Shown: positions 1 to 8,781 of the stretch, piece after piece
Position numbering within the stretch: position 1 is the first letter of the stretch
How the letters are laid out: every line of letters starts with the position of its first letter
Origin: Corynebacterium argentoratense DSM 44202
GTDB taxonomy: Bacteria > Actinomycetota > Actinomycetes > Mycobacteriales > Mycobacteriaceae
Assembly: GCF_000590555.1 (NCBI RefSeq)
Contig: NC_022198.1
Span: 516,338 to 580,337, forward strand
DNA: 64,000 nt
Direction of reading: 5' to 3'
Position numbers and translations under genes: made by a program
The notes under the pieces: generated by a model
What the model saw: only the letters and a program-made list of their open reading frames with translations
Databases searched by the model: none
What the model was told of the DNA's origin: nothing

Positions 1-1923
1 GTAGGCGGCGTCGCCGCTGTGGATGCTATGAATAAAACGGCGGCGTCTAGCGGCGTTAGCGGCGTTCGTAAACAATTAGGCGAGGGCGCGGCCTTTGCTA
101 ACGGCGGCGTGGTTGGCGACCTGGATAAGCGCGTGGCGTCCCTGTTCGGAAAACTGAAAGGTGAGCACGGCAAACCCTACCAGTACGGCGGCGTGGGCAA
201 CCCGTCGTGGGACTGTTCCGGCCTGTGGTCTGGAATTGTTCAGGATTTGAACGGCGGGAATTTACGCGGTGGGCGCATTTTTAACACCGAGTCTAATTTC
301 GGCAATTTCGGCTTTGTCCCCGGTTTGGGGGGCCGCGTCACTATTGGCGTGCTGTCTGGCAAAGGCGGCGGCGCTAACGGCCACATGGCGGGTACTATTG
401 ACGGGGTTAATATTGAGTCCTCTGGTGATAATGGTGTTCAGATCGGCGGGCGTGCCCGTGGCTCTGACCACCCCCTGTTTAACCACGCGTACACGCTGAA
501 AGAATTCCTAGGGAAGTTTATTTCCGGTGGCGCCGGTGGAGGTGGCGGTTTCTTTGACATTCGCGCGCATGTGCGCAATATAGCGGAGGCTGTTTTGCGG
601 CCAATCATGGACGCTATACCGCAATTTAACGGCACCCTAGGCTACGTTCCTAAGGCGTTTGCTGGGAAACTTAAAGACGCTGTTCTGAATTTCATTTCCG
701 ACCATGCCGGGTCGTTTAATGGCGGCGCGGGCGTTTCTGGTAACGCTGAAACGTGGCGTGAGATGGCTATGGCTGCAATGCGGCGTAATGGGTTTAACGC
801 GGATGACCCCCGGCAGGTTGACACGATGATTCGACAGATTCAGAGCGAGTCGGGCGGTATTCCAAATCGTAATCAAGAGATTGTCGATGTTAACGGTACG
901 GGGGCGGCGGCGGGCCAGGGCTTGCTGCAGATCATTCCCAGTACGTTTGCGGCCTATCGTGATCCGTCTTTGCCGAACGACCGGACGGACCCGTGGGCTA
1001 ACATGAATGCGGCGCTACGCTACTACCGGGCGCGTTATGGCGATGACCTTACAACTATGTGGGGGCATGGACATGGCTATGATAGTGGCGGCTGGCTGAA
1101 GCCCACCCCGGGTGGTTTTGGCAGTTACTTTAATCACACTGGTAAACCGGAGGCTGTGCTGACGGACGGACAGTGGGCGCGGGTGTCCGGGCTAGTTAGC
1201 TCTGTGGATGCGCTGGTGGCAGAATTGCCACGCATTTTGCAGGGCGGCCCCCGCGCCTGGAATGAAACAGCGGCCCACTTGCAATACCTGGTAGACACAG
1301 GTGACTACCTGGGGAACGAGTGGTTTTCGGAGTCTAGCCCGCTTGCTAAGGCGGCGCTAGCGGCGCATAACTACTTTAAGAGTTTCGGCAACCCTGGCCA
1401 GTTTGGGCGCCCGGATCAGTGGGCGGCACACTTTGGTGGGATGGCGGCGGCTGGTGTAGCTAATGACGTTTTGGGCCTATTTGGGCTAGACGGCATTATC
1501 GGCGGCTCTTTGAAGCAGTCGTTTGTTGATCTGGTGAACGCGGGCGCTGATACTGCCAGTGCTCAAACAGGCTACCCCGTGGGACATATCCATACTGGTA
1601 GTTTGCAGCCGGTGGCGGTGTTGGACGACAACGGACTTGTTGTTGGCGAGGCGTCTAGGGCTGTCGGTGTTGAGGCGTCGTCGGGTTCGAATACTACCGT
1701 CACGGATAAAGACGGTGTGGAGAAAACCCCGGTAGTTGATTCGTCTAGCTCTACCACCAAATTAGAGATTAGTTTAGATCCTGATGGCAGCTACACAGGT
1801 AAGCAGGTTGAAGAGTTATTAAAGGGTCTTAACGAAAAGGTTAGAGGTCTGGATGTTGAAGTTAAGGGGCTGAAAAAAGGTCAGGAGGCCACGGTTACCA
1901 GTGGCTTGTCTATCCTGGTCTAA
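1..1923 (+). CDS. Phage tape measure protein, C-terminal part (5' end outside window)
   Basis: The frame is open from base 1, so this is the C-terminal 640 or so residues of a longer protein. It would set tail length and sit inside the tail tube. Two cell-wall-degrading domains are visible. One is NlpC/P60-like, with the Cys of a DCSG motif (bases 211-222) and a His in GHMAG near base 380. The other is a soluble-lytic-transglycosylase-like domain with the likely catalytic Glu in QSESGG (bases 841-858) and a following GQGLLQI motif. The C-terminus is a charged coil. Tape measures of actinobacterial phages often carry such domains to open peptidoglycan during DNA entry. Tail genes follow immediately downstream. 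Confidence 0.85.
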   Translation, partial: VGGVAAVDAMNKTAASSGVSGVRKQLGEGAAFANGGVVGDLDKRVASLFGKLKGEHGKPYQYGGVGNPSWDCSGLWSGIVQDLNGGNLRGGRIFNTESNFGNFGFVPGLGGRVTIGVLSGKGGGANGHMAGTIDGVNIESSGDNGVQIGGRARGSDHPLFNHAYTLKEFLGKFISGGAGGGGGFFDIRAHVRNIAEAVLRPIMDAIPQFNGTLGYVPKAFAGKLKDAVLNFISDHAGSFNGGAGVSGNAETWREMAMAAMRRNGFNADDPRQVDTMIRQIQSESGGIPNRNQEIVDVNGTGAAAGQGLLQIIPSTFAAYRDPSLPNDRTDPWANMNAALRYYRARYGDDLTTMWGHGHGYDSGGWLKPTPGGFGSYFNHTGKPEAVLTDGQWARVSGLVSSVDALVAELPRILQGGPRAWNETAAHLQYLVDTGDYLGNEWFSESSPLAKAALAAHNYFKSFGNPGQFGRPDQWAAHFGGMAAAGVANDVLGLFGLDGIIGGSLKQSFVDLVNAGADTASAQTGYPVGHIHTGSLQPVAVLDDNGLVVGEASRAVGVEASSGSNTTVTDKDGVEKTPVVDSSSSTTKLEISLDPDGSYTGKQVEELLKGLNEKVRGLDVEVKGLKKGQEATVTSGLSILV

Positions 1924-1950
1924 AAGTTCCTGACGGTTAGGGGCGTTTTC

Positions 1951-2751
1951 ATGGTGAAGGATTTATATACAGTTACGTGGACTAGCCACGCGGGGCGGCG
2001 GTGGATTCTGGAAGGGGATTTACGCGCCCGCCGTGGGGTTATCTTTACGGGGCTAGACGGCATGGTGGGGAAGGTTAATCGCTCTAGCGTTGATCGTTCT
2101 ACGGGCGTGGGTGTGGTTGATACTGCTACCACGTTTGGCGCGATGTCTGGCACTCTGTCTGTGGCTGTCTATCCTGACGGGGACGCCCCTTTGGGCCGCG
2201 TGTGGACTGAGTTTGTGCGTGGTTTTGATTTGACGCGCCACGGGGTTTTGGAAGTGGTGACGGCGGGGCGGGAGGTTTGGCGCGCTGAGTGTGTTTTGTC
2301 GGAGCCTGTGGGCGCCCCGTCTGTTAGTCCTTACGCGGCTGGATTGTGGGAGGCGGGTTTGTCTATCCCGTTGTATTGTTCAACGGGCGTGTGGTGTTCC
2401 CCGTGGGAGGTTGAAGTCTCTGATAGCGCGGGCGTTCGCGTAACTAATACGGGTGATTTGCCTTTGTTCCCCTATATCGAATGGGCGGGGGCGGGTAAGT
2501 CATTCACGGTTAACGGGGTGCGTATTTCGTTGCCTACGGCAACGCAGCCACGGTTCCTTTCCTGTGACCCGGGGGAGGGGTTTGTGGTGCGCTCCGAAGG
2601 GCCGGAGGGTGCTAAGGATGTGGAAACTTGGTCGGCTATGCGTGGGTTGGCTGTGCCGTTTAGGGTTGACCCGGGGGAACAGATGCACGCGGCTACCGAT
2701 TCAGGGTTGAAAGTACACACGCGTCAGCGGGCGTTAAGCCCTTGGAGGTGA
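1951..2751 (+). CDS. Putative distal tail / minor tail protein
   Basis: A 266-residue protein directly after the tape measure gene, the usual place of the distal tail (Dit-like) protein that joins the tube to the baseplate. The sequence is rich in beta-strand-type alternation and Gly/Val, with a YTVTWTSHAGRRW start typical of tail proteins that open with a short beta motif. No catalytic motif is seen. The start was taken at the first ATG after the tape measure stop; a GTG one codon later is also possible. The assignment rests mainly on position and general character, so a different minor tail role is possible. Confidence 0.6.
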   Translation: MVKDLYTVTWTSHAGRRWILEGDLRARRGVIFTGLDGMVGKVNRSSVDRSTGVGVVDTATTFGAMSGTLSVAVYPDGDAPLGRVWTEFVRGFDLTRHGVLEVVTAGREVWRAECVLSEPVGAPSVSPYAAGLWEAGLSIPLYCSTGVWCSPWEVEVSDSAGVRVTNTGDLPLFPYIEWAGAGKSFTVNGVRISLPTATQPRFLSCDPGEGFVVRSEGPEGAKDVETWSAMRGLAVPFRVDPGEQMHAATDSGLKVHTRQRALSPWR

Positions 2752-2758
2752 TGCCGCG

Positions 2759-4381
2759 GTGTCTGATTTTATTAACTGGCTGGATCAAAGGAACGCGGCT
2801 CATACCACGGGCGACGGCTGGGGGCTATGGTTAACCGATAAGTACTTTAACCCGGTGGCTGATCTTCACGGCTGCAGTAGCCTATCTTTTGAGGACAAAG
2901 TTAACGCCGTGGGGGTTATGGAGATTGTGCTACCGGGGGATCACCCGGCGGTAGAAGCGCTTTTGCCTTTGGACTTGGAGCGGGTGGGCGCCCCCGAAGC
3001 CATGTGGGGGGCCCTGGTTGATTCTGGACAGTTCCTTATTTTTGAAGGGCCGGGGGGCGCGTCGGAGCGTATTGTGGGCCGGGTCGCTCGTATCACTGAC
3101 ACCCGGGGGCAGGGCGGCCACGGGACGGTAACAGTTGAGGCTAAGACTCTTTACCGTCATGTGGAGAAAATAGCTTGTTACCCTACCCCTGGGGCACCTT
3201 TGGTGGCACAATTAAAGTACCGTGACTACCGGGCGGGGGATTCTTTGCGCGTGGTTAAAGAATATCTTTTCGTTAACCTTATGCGCGAATTCCAGCCTGA
3301 GTTAAGGCTTGGGTGGAAGCTGTGGGACATGGGCGCGTGGCGTTCACTTGTTGACCCTAGCCGCTGGCCGTTGATCGTTAACCCCGTGCACGCGTCCACT
3401 GCTACGCAAAACACGGTGTTAGACGCGCGTATGGATTTAGCGGCGGATTTGTTTTCTGAGACGCTCGACGCGGCGGGTTTGCTGTTAACGGCTAACCTGT
3501 GGCTACCGGGGGATAAGCAACCTGACGGGTTCCCCGTGGCCTTAACTACCCCTATCATTATCTTGGACGTTGTTCCTAGGCAATTTGATACGTCCACTAC
3601 AGGCGGGGGGCTGGATTTTCTACGCGGCCTAGTCCGTAGTTTTGACAGGTCCAATAACGCCCCCCGCCGTGGTTTGGGCGATACGAAAGCAACAGCTGCG
3701 GGGGTGTACCCGTGGGTGGTGTGGCGCCCCGAGGACATGGGGGCTATGACGTCCGATTTCACTGTGGTTAAATCGGAAGACGCCCACGTAATTGTGGGCG
3801 GGCGTTCCCCCGAAGTCTTGAATAAGGCTATTAGCGCGGGTACGAAAGCCGCGTTTCATGGGTTAGCCGGTGGCCTGGCCGCTGCGTTCCCCCAATTTTC
3901 TATCTTGATCGGCGCGGCGGGTGAATTCTTTGGCGAAGCCGCCGCCTCATCGTTTCAGGATAAGCTTTTCGCCTGGCAAGAATTTAGCGACTCTGTCCGA
4001 ATGGAGGCCCAGGGGCCATATCGCTATAGGACGTCTGTAGGTTCCGGCGATGGTTGGACGCTGTCAGCGTGGCAGCAGGCGTTTCAGATGCTCCAACAGG
4101 GAGCGGGCATGATGTCCGTGGGCTTTACTACTAGCGCCCAAACGATTTATAAGTGGGGGCGCGATTACCGGGCGGGGGATCAACAGGGCTTAGTTCATAG
4201 GGGCGCCTTATTCGCTACTTATGTTGCGGAGGCTAAATTATCGTGGTCTGTGTCCAGCGGGTGGCGTGAGGAGCTAACCCTGGGTGATCCTAGGGCGCGG
4301 GAGTCGTGGGCGCGGGGTTATGCGCGTTCACTGAAAGCGGTTAGTAACGCGGTTAGCCGCGTGAAGTCTTTTGTCATGTAA
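2759..4381 (+). CDS. Gp37-like siphovirus tail protein
   Basis: A 540-residue protein starting at GTG with a good GGAGG site 10 bases upstream, 7 bases after the previous stop. The N-terminal stretch SLSFEDKVNAVGVMEIVLP resembles the opening of actinophage tail proteins of the ReqiPepy6 Gp37-like family, thought to form part of the baseplate or tail tip. The middle (about residues 230-300) has ILDVVPRQFD followed by a basic segment, and there is an Ala-rich helix near 360-390. It probably acts with the preceding distal tail protein. Family membership is judged from recalled resemblance and position, not from a search. Confidence 0.65.
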   Translation: MSDFINWLDQRNAAHTTGDGWGLWLTDKYFNPVADLHGCSSLSFEDKVNAVGVMEIVLPGDHPAVEALLPLDLERVGAPEAMWGALVDSGQFLIFEGPGGASERIVGRVARITDTRGQGGHGTVTVEAKTLYRHVEKIACYPTPGAPLVAQLKYRDYRAGDSLRVVKEYLFVNLMREFQPELRLGWKLWDMGAWRSLVDPSRWPLIVNPVHASTATQNTVLDARMDLAADLFSETLDAAGLLLTANLWLPGDKQPDGFPVALTTPIIILDVVPRQFDTSTTGGGLDFLRGLVRSFDRSNNAPRRGLGDTKATAAGVYPWVVWRPEDMGAMTSDFTVVKSEDAHVIVGGRSPEVLNKAISAGTKAAFHGLAGGLAAAFPQFSILIGAAGEFFGEAAASSFQDKLFAWQEFSDSVRMEAQGPYRYRTSVGSGDGWTLSAWQQAFQMLQQGAGMMSVGFTTSAQTIYKWGRDYRAGDQQGLVHRGALFATYVAEAKLSWSVSSGWREELTLGDPRARESWARGYARSLKAVSNAVSRVKSFVM

Positions 4382-4398
4382 AGGAAAGGTATAGCCCT

Positions 4399-4776
4399 GT
4401 GGATGATATTTACCCGTACCCCGTTGCTGATGATTCCCACCCTTTGGCGTGGGTTTTTTTTAACGCAGCGGGTTTTCGCTTTGATCTTGAGTCGTGCGAA
4501 AAATTAGCGGCTCATGTGTTCGACTCGTTGAAGTGTGGCGCCCCGGGGTCTAATGGTGACCCGCTGATTAAATACGACGGCCTGGGCGGCATGGGTGGCC
4601 CGTGGGAGGCCGGGGCGTGGATTCCAGCCGATCAGGGGCGCGCCAGTGTGCGCGTCACGGCCCCGTCTGTGGATATTGGGGCTATGACGGTGGAAGAGCG
4701 GGAGGAATTGCGCGCCGCCTTGGAGGCTGTGGACGTGATGGAACGCGCTAATAGCTTAGATAGGGGTGGTGAATAG
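4399..4776 (+). CDS. Small phage tail-module protein of unknown function
   Basis: A 125-residue acidic protein starting at GTG after an AGGAAAGG site. It has no recognisable domain. The C-terminal third is predicted helical and charged (VEEREELRAALEAVDVMERA). Its stop codon overlaps the next start (TAGTG), so the two are translationally coupled and likely work in the same structure. By position between the Gp37-like protein and the fibre it is probably a minor tail or baseplate component. Confidence 0.6.
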   Translation: MDDIYPYPVADDSHPLAWVFFNAAGFRFDLESCEKLAAHVFDSLKCGAPGSNGDPLIKYDGLGGMGGPWEAGAWIPADQGRASVRVTAPSVDIGAMTVEEREELRAALEAVDVMERANSLDRGGE

Positions 4777-5504
4777 TGGGAGTTGATTTGTCGGGGCGTG
4801 TGGCCCCGGCCCCGGGCACTGATCCCGTGGGCGATGTTGTGGGTAACGCGCGTAAATTTTTTGAAAAATTGGGTACTAACCTGTGGGACGTCGTTCTAAT
4901 GCCTGTGAAAATGATGACAGACGCCATTACACAGGGGATTGAGGGGCTGGCTAAAGCGTGGGGTTTTCTACCTGAGCAATTCAGGGACGCCCAGCTGGAT
5001 TTAATTAATCGCGTGGACCTTTTGTCTAGCCCTATGAACTATTGCACTGCGTTCATGGACCACGCCCACCTGGGCGTCGGGTGGATGGATTTCAATAAGC
5101 AAATTGGCCCGGCGCGTAACGTGGAAGTACACGACGGTGGTTTGCGGCTGAAAAAGGAAGGCCTGTGGGATATTCGGGCGCTAGTTTCCCCATCGTGGGT
5201 CGTTATCGGTTTCCAAGACACCCGCTGGGAGTTAGTTGTCTTAACACCGGACAATAAGGTCTTTTCGAAATGCCAATTCTCATTACATACGACGCATGGT
5301 GGTTCGTCTGTGGGTATTATGTCAGTGGTCACACCCGCGCCTAATTATGTGGTGAAGGTTAAAGTCTGGCAGGTTCAGGCGGGGCGGGAGATTCGCGGCA
5401 ACCCTATGTATTCGCGACTAACAGCCCAACAAGTTACCCAATTTACTAGGGGCGGTGTGACTGGTAAAACAGAGGAATCAGATTTCCTAGGGACGGGGGA
5501 ATAG
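4776..5504 (+). CDS. Putative minor tail protein
   Basis: A 242-residue protein whose GTG start overlaps the previous stop by one base. The N-terminal 80 residues look helical and amphipathic (KFFEKLGTNLWDVVLMPVK), followed by a beta-rich C-terminal half ending in a polar tail. I recognise no catalytic or named domain. Location between the baseplate-like gene and the long coiled fibre suggests an adaptor or tip component. It could equally be a chaperone for the fibre. Confidence 0.55.
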   Translation: MGVDLSGRVAPAPGTDPVGDVVGNARKFFEKLGTNLWDVVLMPVKMMTDAITQGIEGLAKAWGFLPEQFRDAQLDLINRVDLLSSPMNYCTAFMDHAHLGVGWMDFNKQIGPARNVEVHDGGLRLKKEGLWDIRALVSPSWVVIGFQDTRWELVVLTPDNKVFSKCQFSLHTTHGGSSVGIMSVVTPAPNYVVKVKVWQVQAGREIRGNPMYSRLTAQQVTQFTRGGVTGKTEESDFLGTGE

Positions 5505-5510
5505 TTTTAA

Positions 5511-6623
5511 ATGGCTAAGACTTTGGTCATTGATGTTACTAATGTTGTTGGGAAGACTCACCCGGATGATTCGGTGGCTTTGTATGCGCCGCGTGTGCGT
5601 GGTAGTGCTGACCGGGCGGGTGGTGTTGTGTCCACGGCGGCGCGTGTTGTCCATTTGGTTGACGGGCAGGCGCGTGTGGAAAACGTGGAGCCTGGCCCTA
5701 TGGTGGTTGAGTTTCATTGCGCTAACTATCTAGGTGGCGAGCCTGTCGAGGTGGTTGTGCCGGATGGTAGTGGCACTGTGACTTTGCGGGCGCTTATTGA
5801 GTCGAAGTTTAAATACTCACCGGCTGTGCAAACGGCTGTAGAAAAGGCGGCGGACAGGGCGGCGGATAGTGAACGCGCTACTATCACGGCCCAGCGGAAA
5901 GCAGAAGATGCAGCATCGAAGGCTAACGCTAAGGTAGACGGCGCCCTGTCGGATGCTGTGGGCGCGCTGAGGAAGCAGGTTCAGGCGGATTTATCCCAGG
6001 TGGGCGCCGAGGTCGCTAAAGCTGCTAAGGCGGCTGAGGATGCGGAAAAGTTTAAAAAGGCGGCGGAGGGGGCGCTGGATTCGAAGGCGGATAAGACAGA
6101 CCCGCGTTTTACTGACGCCCGCCCGCCTAGGCCGCATAGGATGGTTGAGCACTCCGATTGGCCGGGGAATATTAAGCCTCCTATGTTTTTGCCGGTGGGC
6201 CTATCGACGGCGTGCCGCTTACCGGATGGGCAGTTGCAAGTTAAAGAGACGCCTACAAATAAAGACCACGCGGCGTCGAAAAAATACGTGGATGATGTGG
6301 CCGCGTCTATTGCGCCTGTTGTTAAGCAGGTAGGAAAGTGGCGTTTCGCAAAGATCGGCGGGGTTGTCACTGCAACTCTTATTTATTCTGCGACCCCTTC
6401 TATTATCGACACTGGCAAAAGTGGCACCAGCGCCGAACAGATCCCGGCGGGGTTTGAGCCTGTCGAACAAGACTTATCCGCATTTGCGGCCCCACATCGT
6501 GAAACAGGAAAATCAGCGATAAACATTAGGGCGCGTAACCGGCAAGAGATACTTTTGGAGACTTTCCATGCAAACGCTGGCACAGTCCAGCCAGGCGTTT
6601 CTATCACATGGATTAAAGGATAA
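5511..6623 (+). CDS. Putative tail fibre / receptor-binding protein
   Basis: A 370-residue protein with three clear regions. Residues 1-100 are a beta-rich N-terminal domain likely to attach to the tail. Residues 100-195 are an Ala/Lys/Glu-rich heptad segment (for example ERATITAQRKAEDAASKANA) expected to form a trimeric coiled coil. Residues 200-370 form a globular C-terminal domain preceded by NKDHAASKKYVDD, a motif common in fibre proteins where the shaft meets the tip. The C-terminal domain would contact the corynebacterial envelope. It lies just before the lysis genes. Receptor specificity cannot be read from sequence. Confidence 0.7.
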   Translation: MAKTLVIDVTNVVGKTHPDDSVALYAPRVRGSADRAGGVVSTAARVVHLVDGQARVENVEPGPMVVEFHCANYLGGEPVEVVVPDGSGTVTLRALIESKFKYSPAVQTAVEKAADRAADSERATITAQRKAEDAASKANAKVDGALSDAVGALRKQVQADLSQVGAEVAKAAKAAEDAEKFKKAAEGALDSKADKTDPRFTDARPPRPHRMVEHSDWPGNIKPPMFLPVGLSTACRLPDGQLQVKETPTNKDHAASKKYVDDVAASIAPVVKQVGKWRFAKIGGVVTATLIYSATPSIIDTGKSGTSAEQIPAGFEPVEQDLSAFAAPHRETGKSAINIRARNRQEILLETFHANAGTVQPGVSITWIKG

Positions 6624-6638
6624 AAGAAAGGGGAGGCT

Positions 6639-7430
6639 ATGAAGCCTAATCATAATTGGCGCGGGGATCCCGTATTCCTAAAAGAATTGCTGGAATTCTG
6701 GGGCGTTCAGGTTAAGGAGCTGGACGGCTACAAAGATAGGGGGCATGGTGATTTTGGCCCCATTAAGGGGGCGGTGTGTCATCACACAGGCTCGGATAAT
6801 ACCGGCCCGTGGTTTATTGCACAGCACCCGTCTTTGGGGCTGTGTGCCCAGATTCACCTAGACCGGGCCGGGGTGGCAACCCTATGCGGCGTGGGGCTTG
6901 CATGGCACGCAGGGGCGGGGTCTGGCTACGGCTACCCACCTAACGGCGCTAACCAATACACCATAGGCATCGAAGCGGTTAGCAGTGGCTCTAGCCCGTG
7001 GCCTGAGGTGCAAATGAAGGCGTATGCGCGTATCTGCGCGGCCCTCTGCTGGTTCCTAGGATGGAATGTTGACCGGATCATCGGACATAAGGAATGGGCG
7101 GGCGCGGCCCAGGGAAAGTGGGATCCGTCGTTCGATATGGCGGCGTTCAGGCAGAGGGTGGCCCATGAGTTAGCTAACCCGCCTAGTGGTGCAAATACCG
7201 CCCCGGCTGTGGGGGCTATAGATAAGGAGAATACTATGGAGTTTGACAACATTAAGCGGCGTTACCGAAGCCGCGTAGCGGGTAGTACTGTGGATATGAC
7301 CCCGCTAGACATGCTGCTAAATGCGGATGCTCACGCGTATCTTGCTAAGACGGATGCGGCGGCGCTGCGTAAAGAGGTGGAAGTGATGAAGGCCACCCTG
7401 GAGGCTATCGCTAAGAAGGTGGGGGCGTAA
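6639..7430 (+). CDS. Endolysin, N-acetylmuramoyl-L-alanine amidase (Amidase_2/PGRP type)
   Basis: A 263-residue phage lysin that should cleave the bond between MurNAc and L-Ala in host peptidoglycan. The zinc-amidase core spans about residues 40-165. His48/His49 lie in VCHHTGS, a conserved WHAGAG motif is present, and a third ligand/catalytic region is IGHKEWAGAAQGKWDP near residue 150. A linker rich in Ala/Pro leads to a C-terminal helical segment (residues 200-263) that is probably a wall-binding or multimerising tail. It has no signal peptide, so release needs the holin whose ATG overlaps this gene's stop (TAATG). An AAAGAAAGGGGAGG site precedes the ATG. Confidence 0.92.
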   Translation: MKPNHNWRGDPVFLKELLEFWGVQVKELDGYKDRGHGDFGPIKGAVCHHTGSDNTGPWFIAQHPSLGLCAQIHLDRAGVATLCGVGLAWHAGAGSGYGYPPNGANQYTIGIEAVSSGSSPWPEVQMKAYARICAALCWFLGWNVDRIIGHKEWAGAAQGKWDPSFDMAAFRQRVAHELANPPSGANTAPAVGAIDKENTMEFDNIKRRYRSRVAGSTVDMTPLDMLLNADAHAYLAKTDAAALRKEVEVMKATLEAIAKKVGA

Positions 7431-7777
7431 TGGCTAGGAATTCTAATCTTGCGGTGGATTTTGCGGCGGGCTGGCTTAATAGTCAGCTGACGGCCCAGCC
7501 GTGGTGGAAGGAATACTCGAACACGGTGACTACGGCGGCGGGTTTTCTGGCTACTGTGGCGGCGTGGGTGGGTTCCCAGGCGTTCGCGGCTGACCCCCGT
7601 GTACAGACCGCCCTCCTAATTGTGGGGTTCCTTTTGACCGTGGTCGGCGTGAAGAACACGCCTAACGGGTGGACTCAATCACAAGCGGCCCAGTTGAATG
7701 CGGCCCGTGCTGATTTCATCGACTCTAATCACTCATGCGGCGGTGGGCAATGCTCGGAGGGTCGCTACGAGGATTAA
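7430..7777 (+). CDS. Phage holin (two membrane segments)
   Basis: A 115-residue protein overlapping the endolysin stop by one base. Two hydrophobic segments are visible, about residues 33-53 (TAAGFLATVAAWVGSQAF) and 60-75 (TALLIVGFLLTVVGV). A polar C-terminus contains a CGGGQC pair of cysteines. Size, membrane layout and adjacency to the lysin match a holin that permeabilises the membrane and times lysis. The two cysteines 5 apart near the end are unusual. Confidence 0.82.
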   Translation: MARNSNLAVDFAAGWLNSQLTAQPWWKEYSNTVTTAAGFLATVAAWVGSQAFAADPRVQTALLIVGFLLTVVGVKNTPNGWTQSQAAQLNAARADFIDSNHSCGGGQCSEGRYED

Positions 7778-7792
7778 CCAGGGGGTGACGGG

Positions 7793-8206
7793 ATGCTTTT
7801 GGCAGAAGCCTTAGACGTGGGTTCTGTGATTGTGGCACTGCTTGCAGCCCTGGCTAGTATCGTTGGCGCGCGTTATGTGTTTAGTGCAGAGCTGGCAAAG
7901 GCTAAACAGTCTAAAGACGCTGTGGCCTGGCAGCAGTACTCGGGCTACGCAGAGGCGTTAAGCCAGCGTGTAGAGTCACTGGAGGCTGAATTGAGCCGCC
8001 TAATGGCCGAGGTGCACGAGCTACGCGCCGCCCGTGTGGTCGACGATCACGTCCGCTTATATGCGGTGGCATTGTTGGAGGCGTGGCCACGTCCGCCTGG
8101 GCCGCCACCAGCGCCCGCGCCTGTCTTGGAGGCTCTGGGATTGCTTGATGATGAGACGCGCCACTCCCCTAAAAGTGGGGGCGGTGGGATTAGGGAACAG
8201 CCCTAA
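7793..8206 (+). CDS. Membrane-anchored coiled-coil protein next to the holin
   Basis: A 137-residue protein with one N-terminal membrane segment (residues 9-31, VGSVIVALLAALASIVGARYVF). A strong heptad coil follows (residues 50-85, ALSQRVESLEAELSRLMAE), then a Pro-rich stretch (PRPPGPPPAPAP) and a polar tail. It is the last gene of the rightward late transcript and is followed by a strong terminator. A second holin, an antiholin or a spanin-like envelope disruptor would all fit, and Pro-rich tails are common in such proteins. The function is not decided by sequence. Confidence 0.6.
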   Translation: MLLAEALDVGSVIVALLAALASIVGARYVFSAELAKAKQSKDAVAWQQYSGYAEALSQRVESLEAELSRLMAEVHELRAARVVDDHVRLYAVALLEAWPRPPGPPPAPAPVLEALGLLDDETRHSPKSGGGGIREQP

Positions 8207-8217
8207 ATGTGTGAGTA

Positions 8218-8277
8218 AGGCCCCGTGCCGCCCTTAACCCCTGTATGGGGCTGGGGTGGTGCGGGGCCTATTTTTTT
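8218..8277 (+). terminator. Strong terminator ending the late phage transcript
   Basis: AGGCCCCG at 8218-8225 pairs with CGGGGCCT at 8262-8269. An inner stem AACCCC/GGGGCT lies between, and a run of seven T follows at 8271-8277. It lies between the rightward lysis genes and the leftward regulator cluster, whose last stop codon begins within the T run. It may therefore stop transcription from both sides. Confidence 0.9.
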
Positions 8278-8467
8278 ATGCCTGGGCGCTGTTGATGATT
8301 CGATAAATGTGGTTCCGGCTTAGTCCTGTGGCTTTTGCTATGCGGGTGATGGGTATTCCGTTATCTACCGCGTTTTTAATAAGCCGGTCGCGTTCCTGGG
8401 CGGCGACGTGTTGCTGTTGTGCGATACTGGCCACCCTGGACGCGGCGTCGGTTAGCTCTTGAAGCAT
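8276..8467 (-). CDS. 63-residue helix-turn-helix protein
   Basis: A very small DNA-binding protein. The N-terminal half is a charged helix (QQQHVAAQERDRL). The C-terminal half is a helix-turn-helix of the form ITRIAKATGLSRNHIYRIIN. Its ATG overlaps the stop of the upstream gene (TAATG), so the two are coupled. It resembles the 69-residue protein at 8850-9059 in length and layout (charged coil, then IAKTLGIS). The likely role is a DNA-binding regulator in the prophage. Targets may be the palindromes at the two nearby promoters, which is inference. Confidence 0.7.
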   Translation of the reverse strand: MLQELTDAASRVASIAQQQHVAAQERDRLIKNAVDNGIPITRIAKATGLSRNHIYRIINSAQA

Positions 8468-8739
8468 TACTCGAGGCCTAGGTCTTTTGCGATTAGGATG
8501 TCTGCGATTCCCAGGATTTCGTCGCGGCTGGGGATGTAGCTGTCCCAGGTGTAGGTTGCCACGCGGTCCCCTGTGGTTAGATCTTTGATGTAGACCGTGC
8601 CGTTTTGGTAGCTGACCCGGTGGGTGAATTGGCCGCGCCTGATGGCGTCGCAGGTGAAGTTTGCAGTCTTTTTGTCGGCTACGAGGTTGCGAAAGTTGAC
8701 GCGGTGGAATTGGCCGGGGGTGTATTCGATGGTGTTCAT
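8467..8739 (-). CDS. Small phage protein of unknown function, coupled to an HTH protein
   Basis: A 90-residue protein beginning MNTIEYTPGQFHRV. A start 21 codons further upstream is possible, but the ATG at 8739 has an AGAAAGGAA site at proper distance, and the promoter at 8782-8810 would leave the longer start too close to the transcript start. The sequence is mixed alpha/beta with a TVYIKDLTTGDRVATYTW segment and an acidic helical end. I recognise no family. It is the first gene of a two-gene leftward operon with the 63-residue helix-turn-helix protein. Confidence 0.65.
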   Translation of the reverse strand: MNTIEYTPGQFHRVNFRNLVADKKTANFTCDAIRRGQFTHRVSYQNGTVYIKDLTTGDRVATYTWDSYIPSRDEILGIADILIAKDLGLE

Positions 8740-8781
8740 TGTGGGGGTTCCTTTCTTGTTTTGTTTTTTGCTTACACCATG

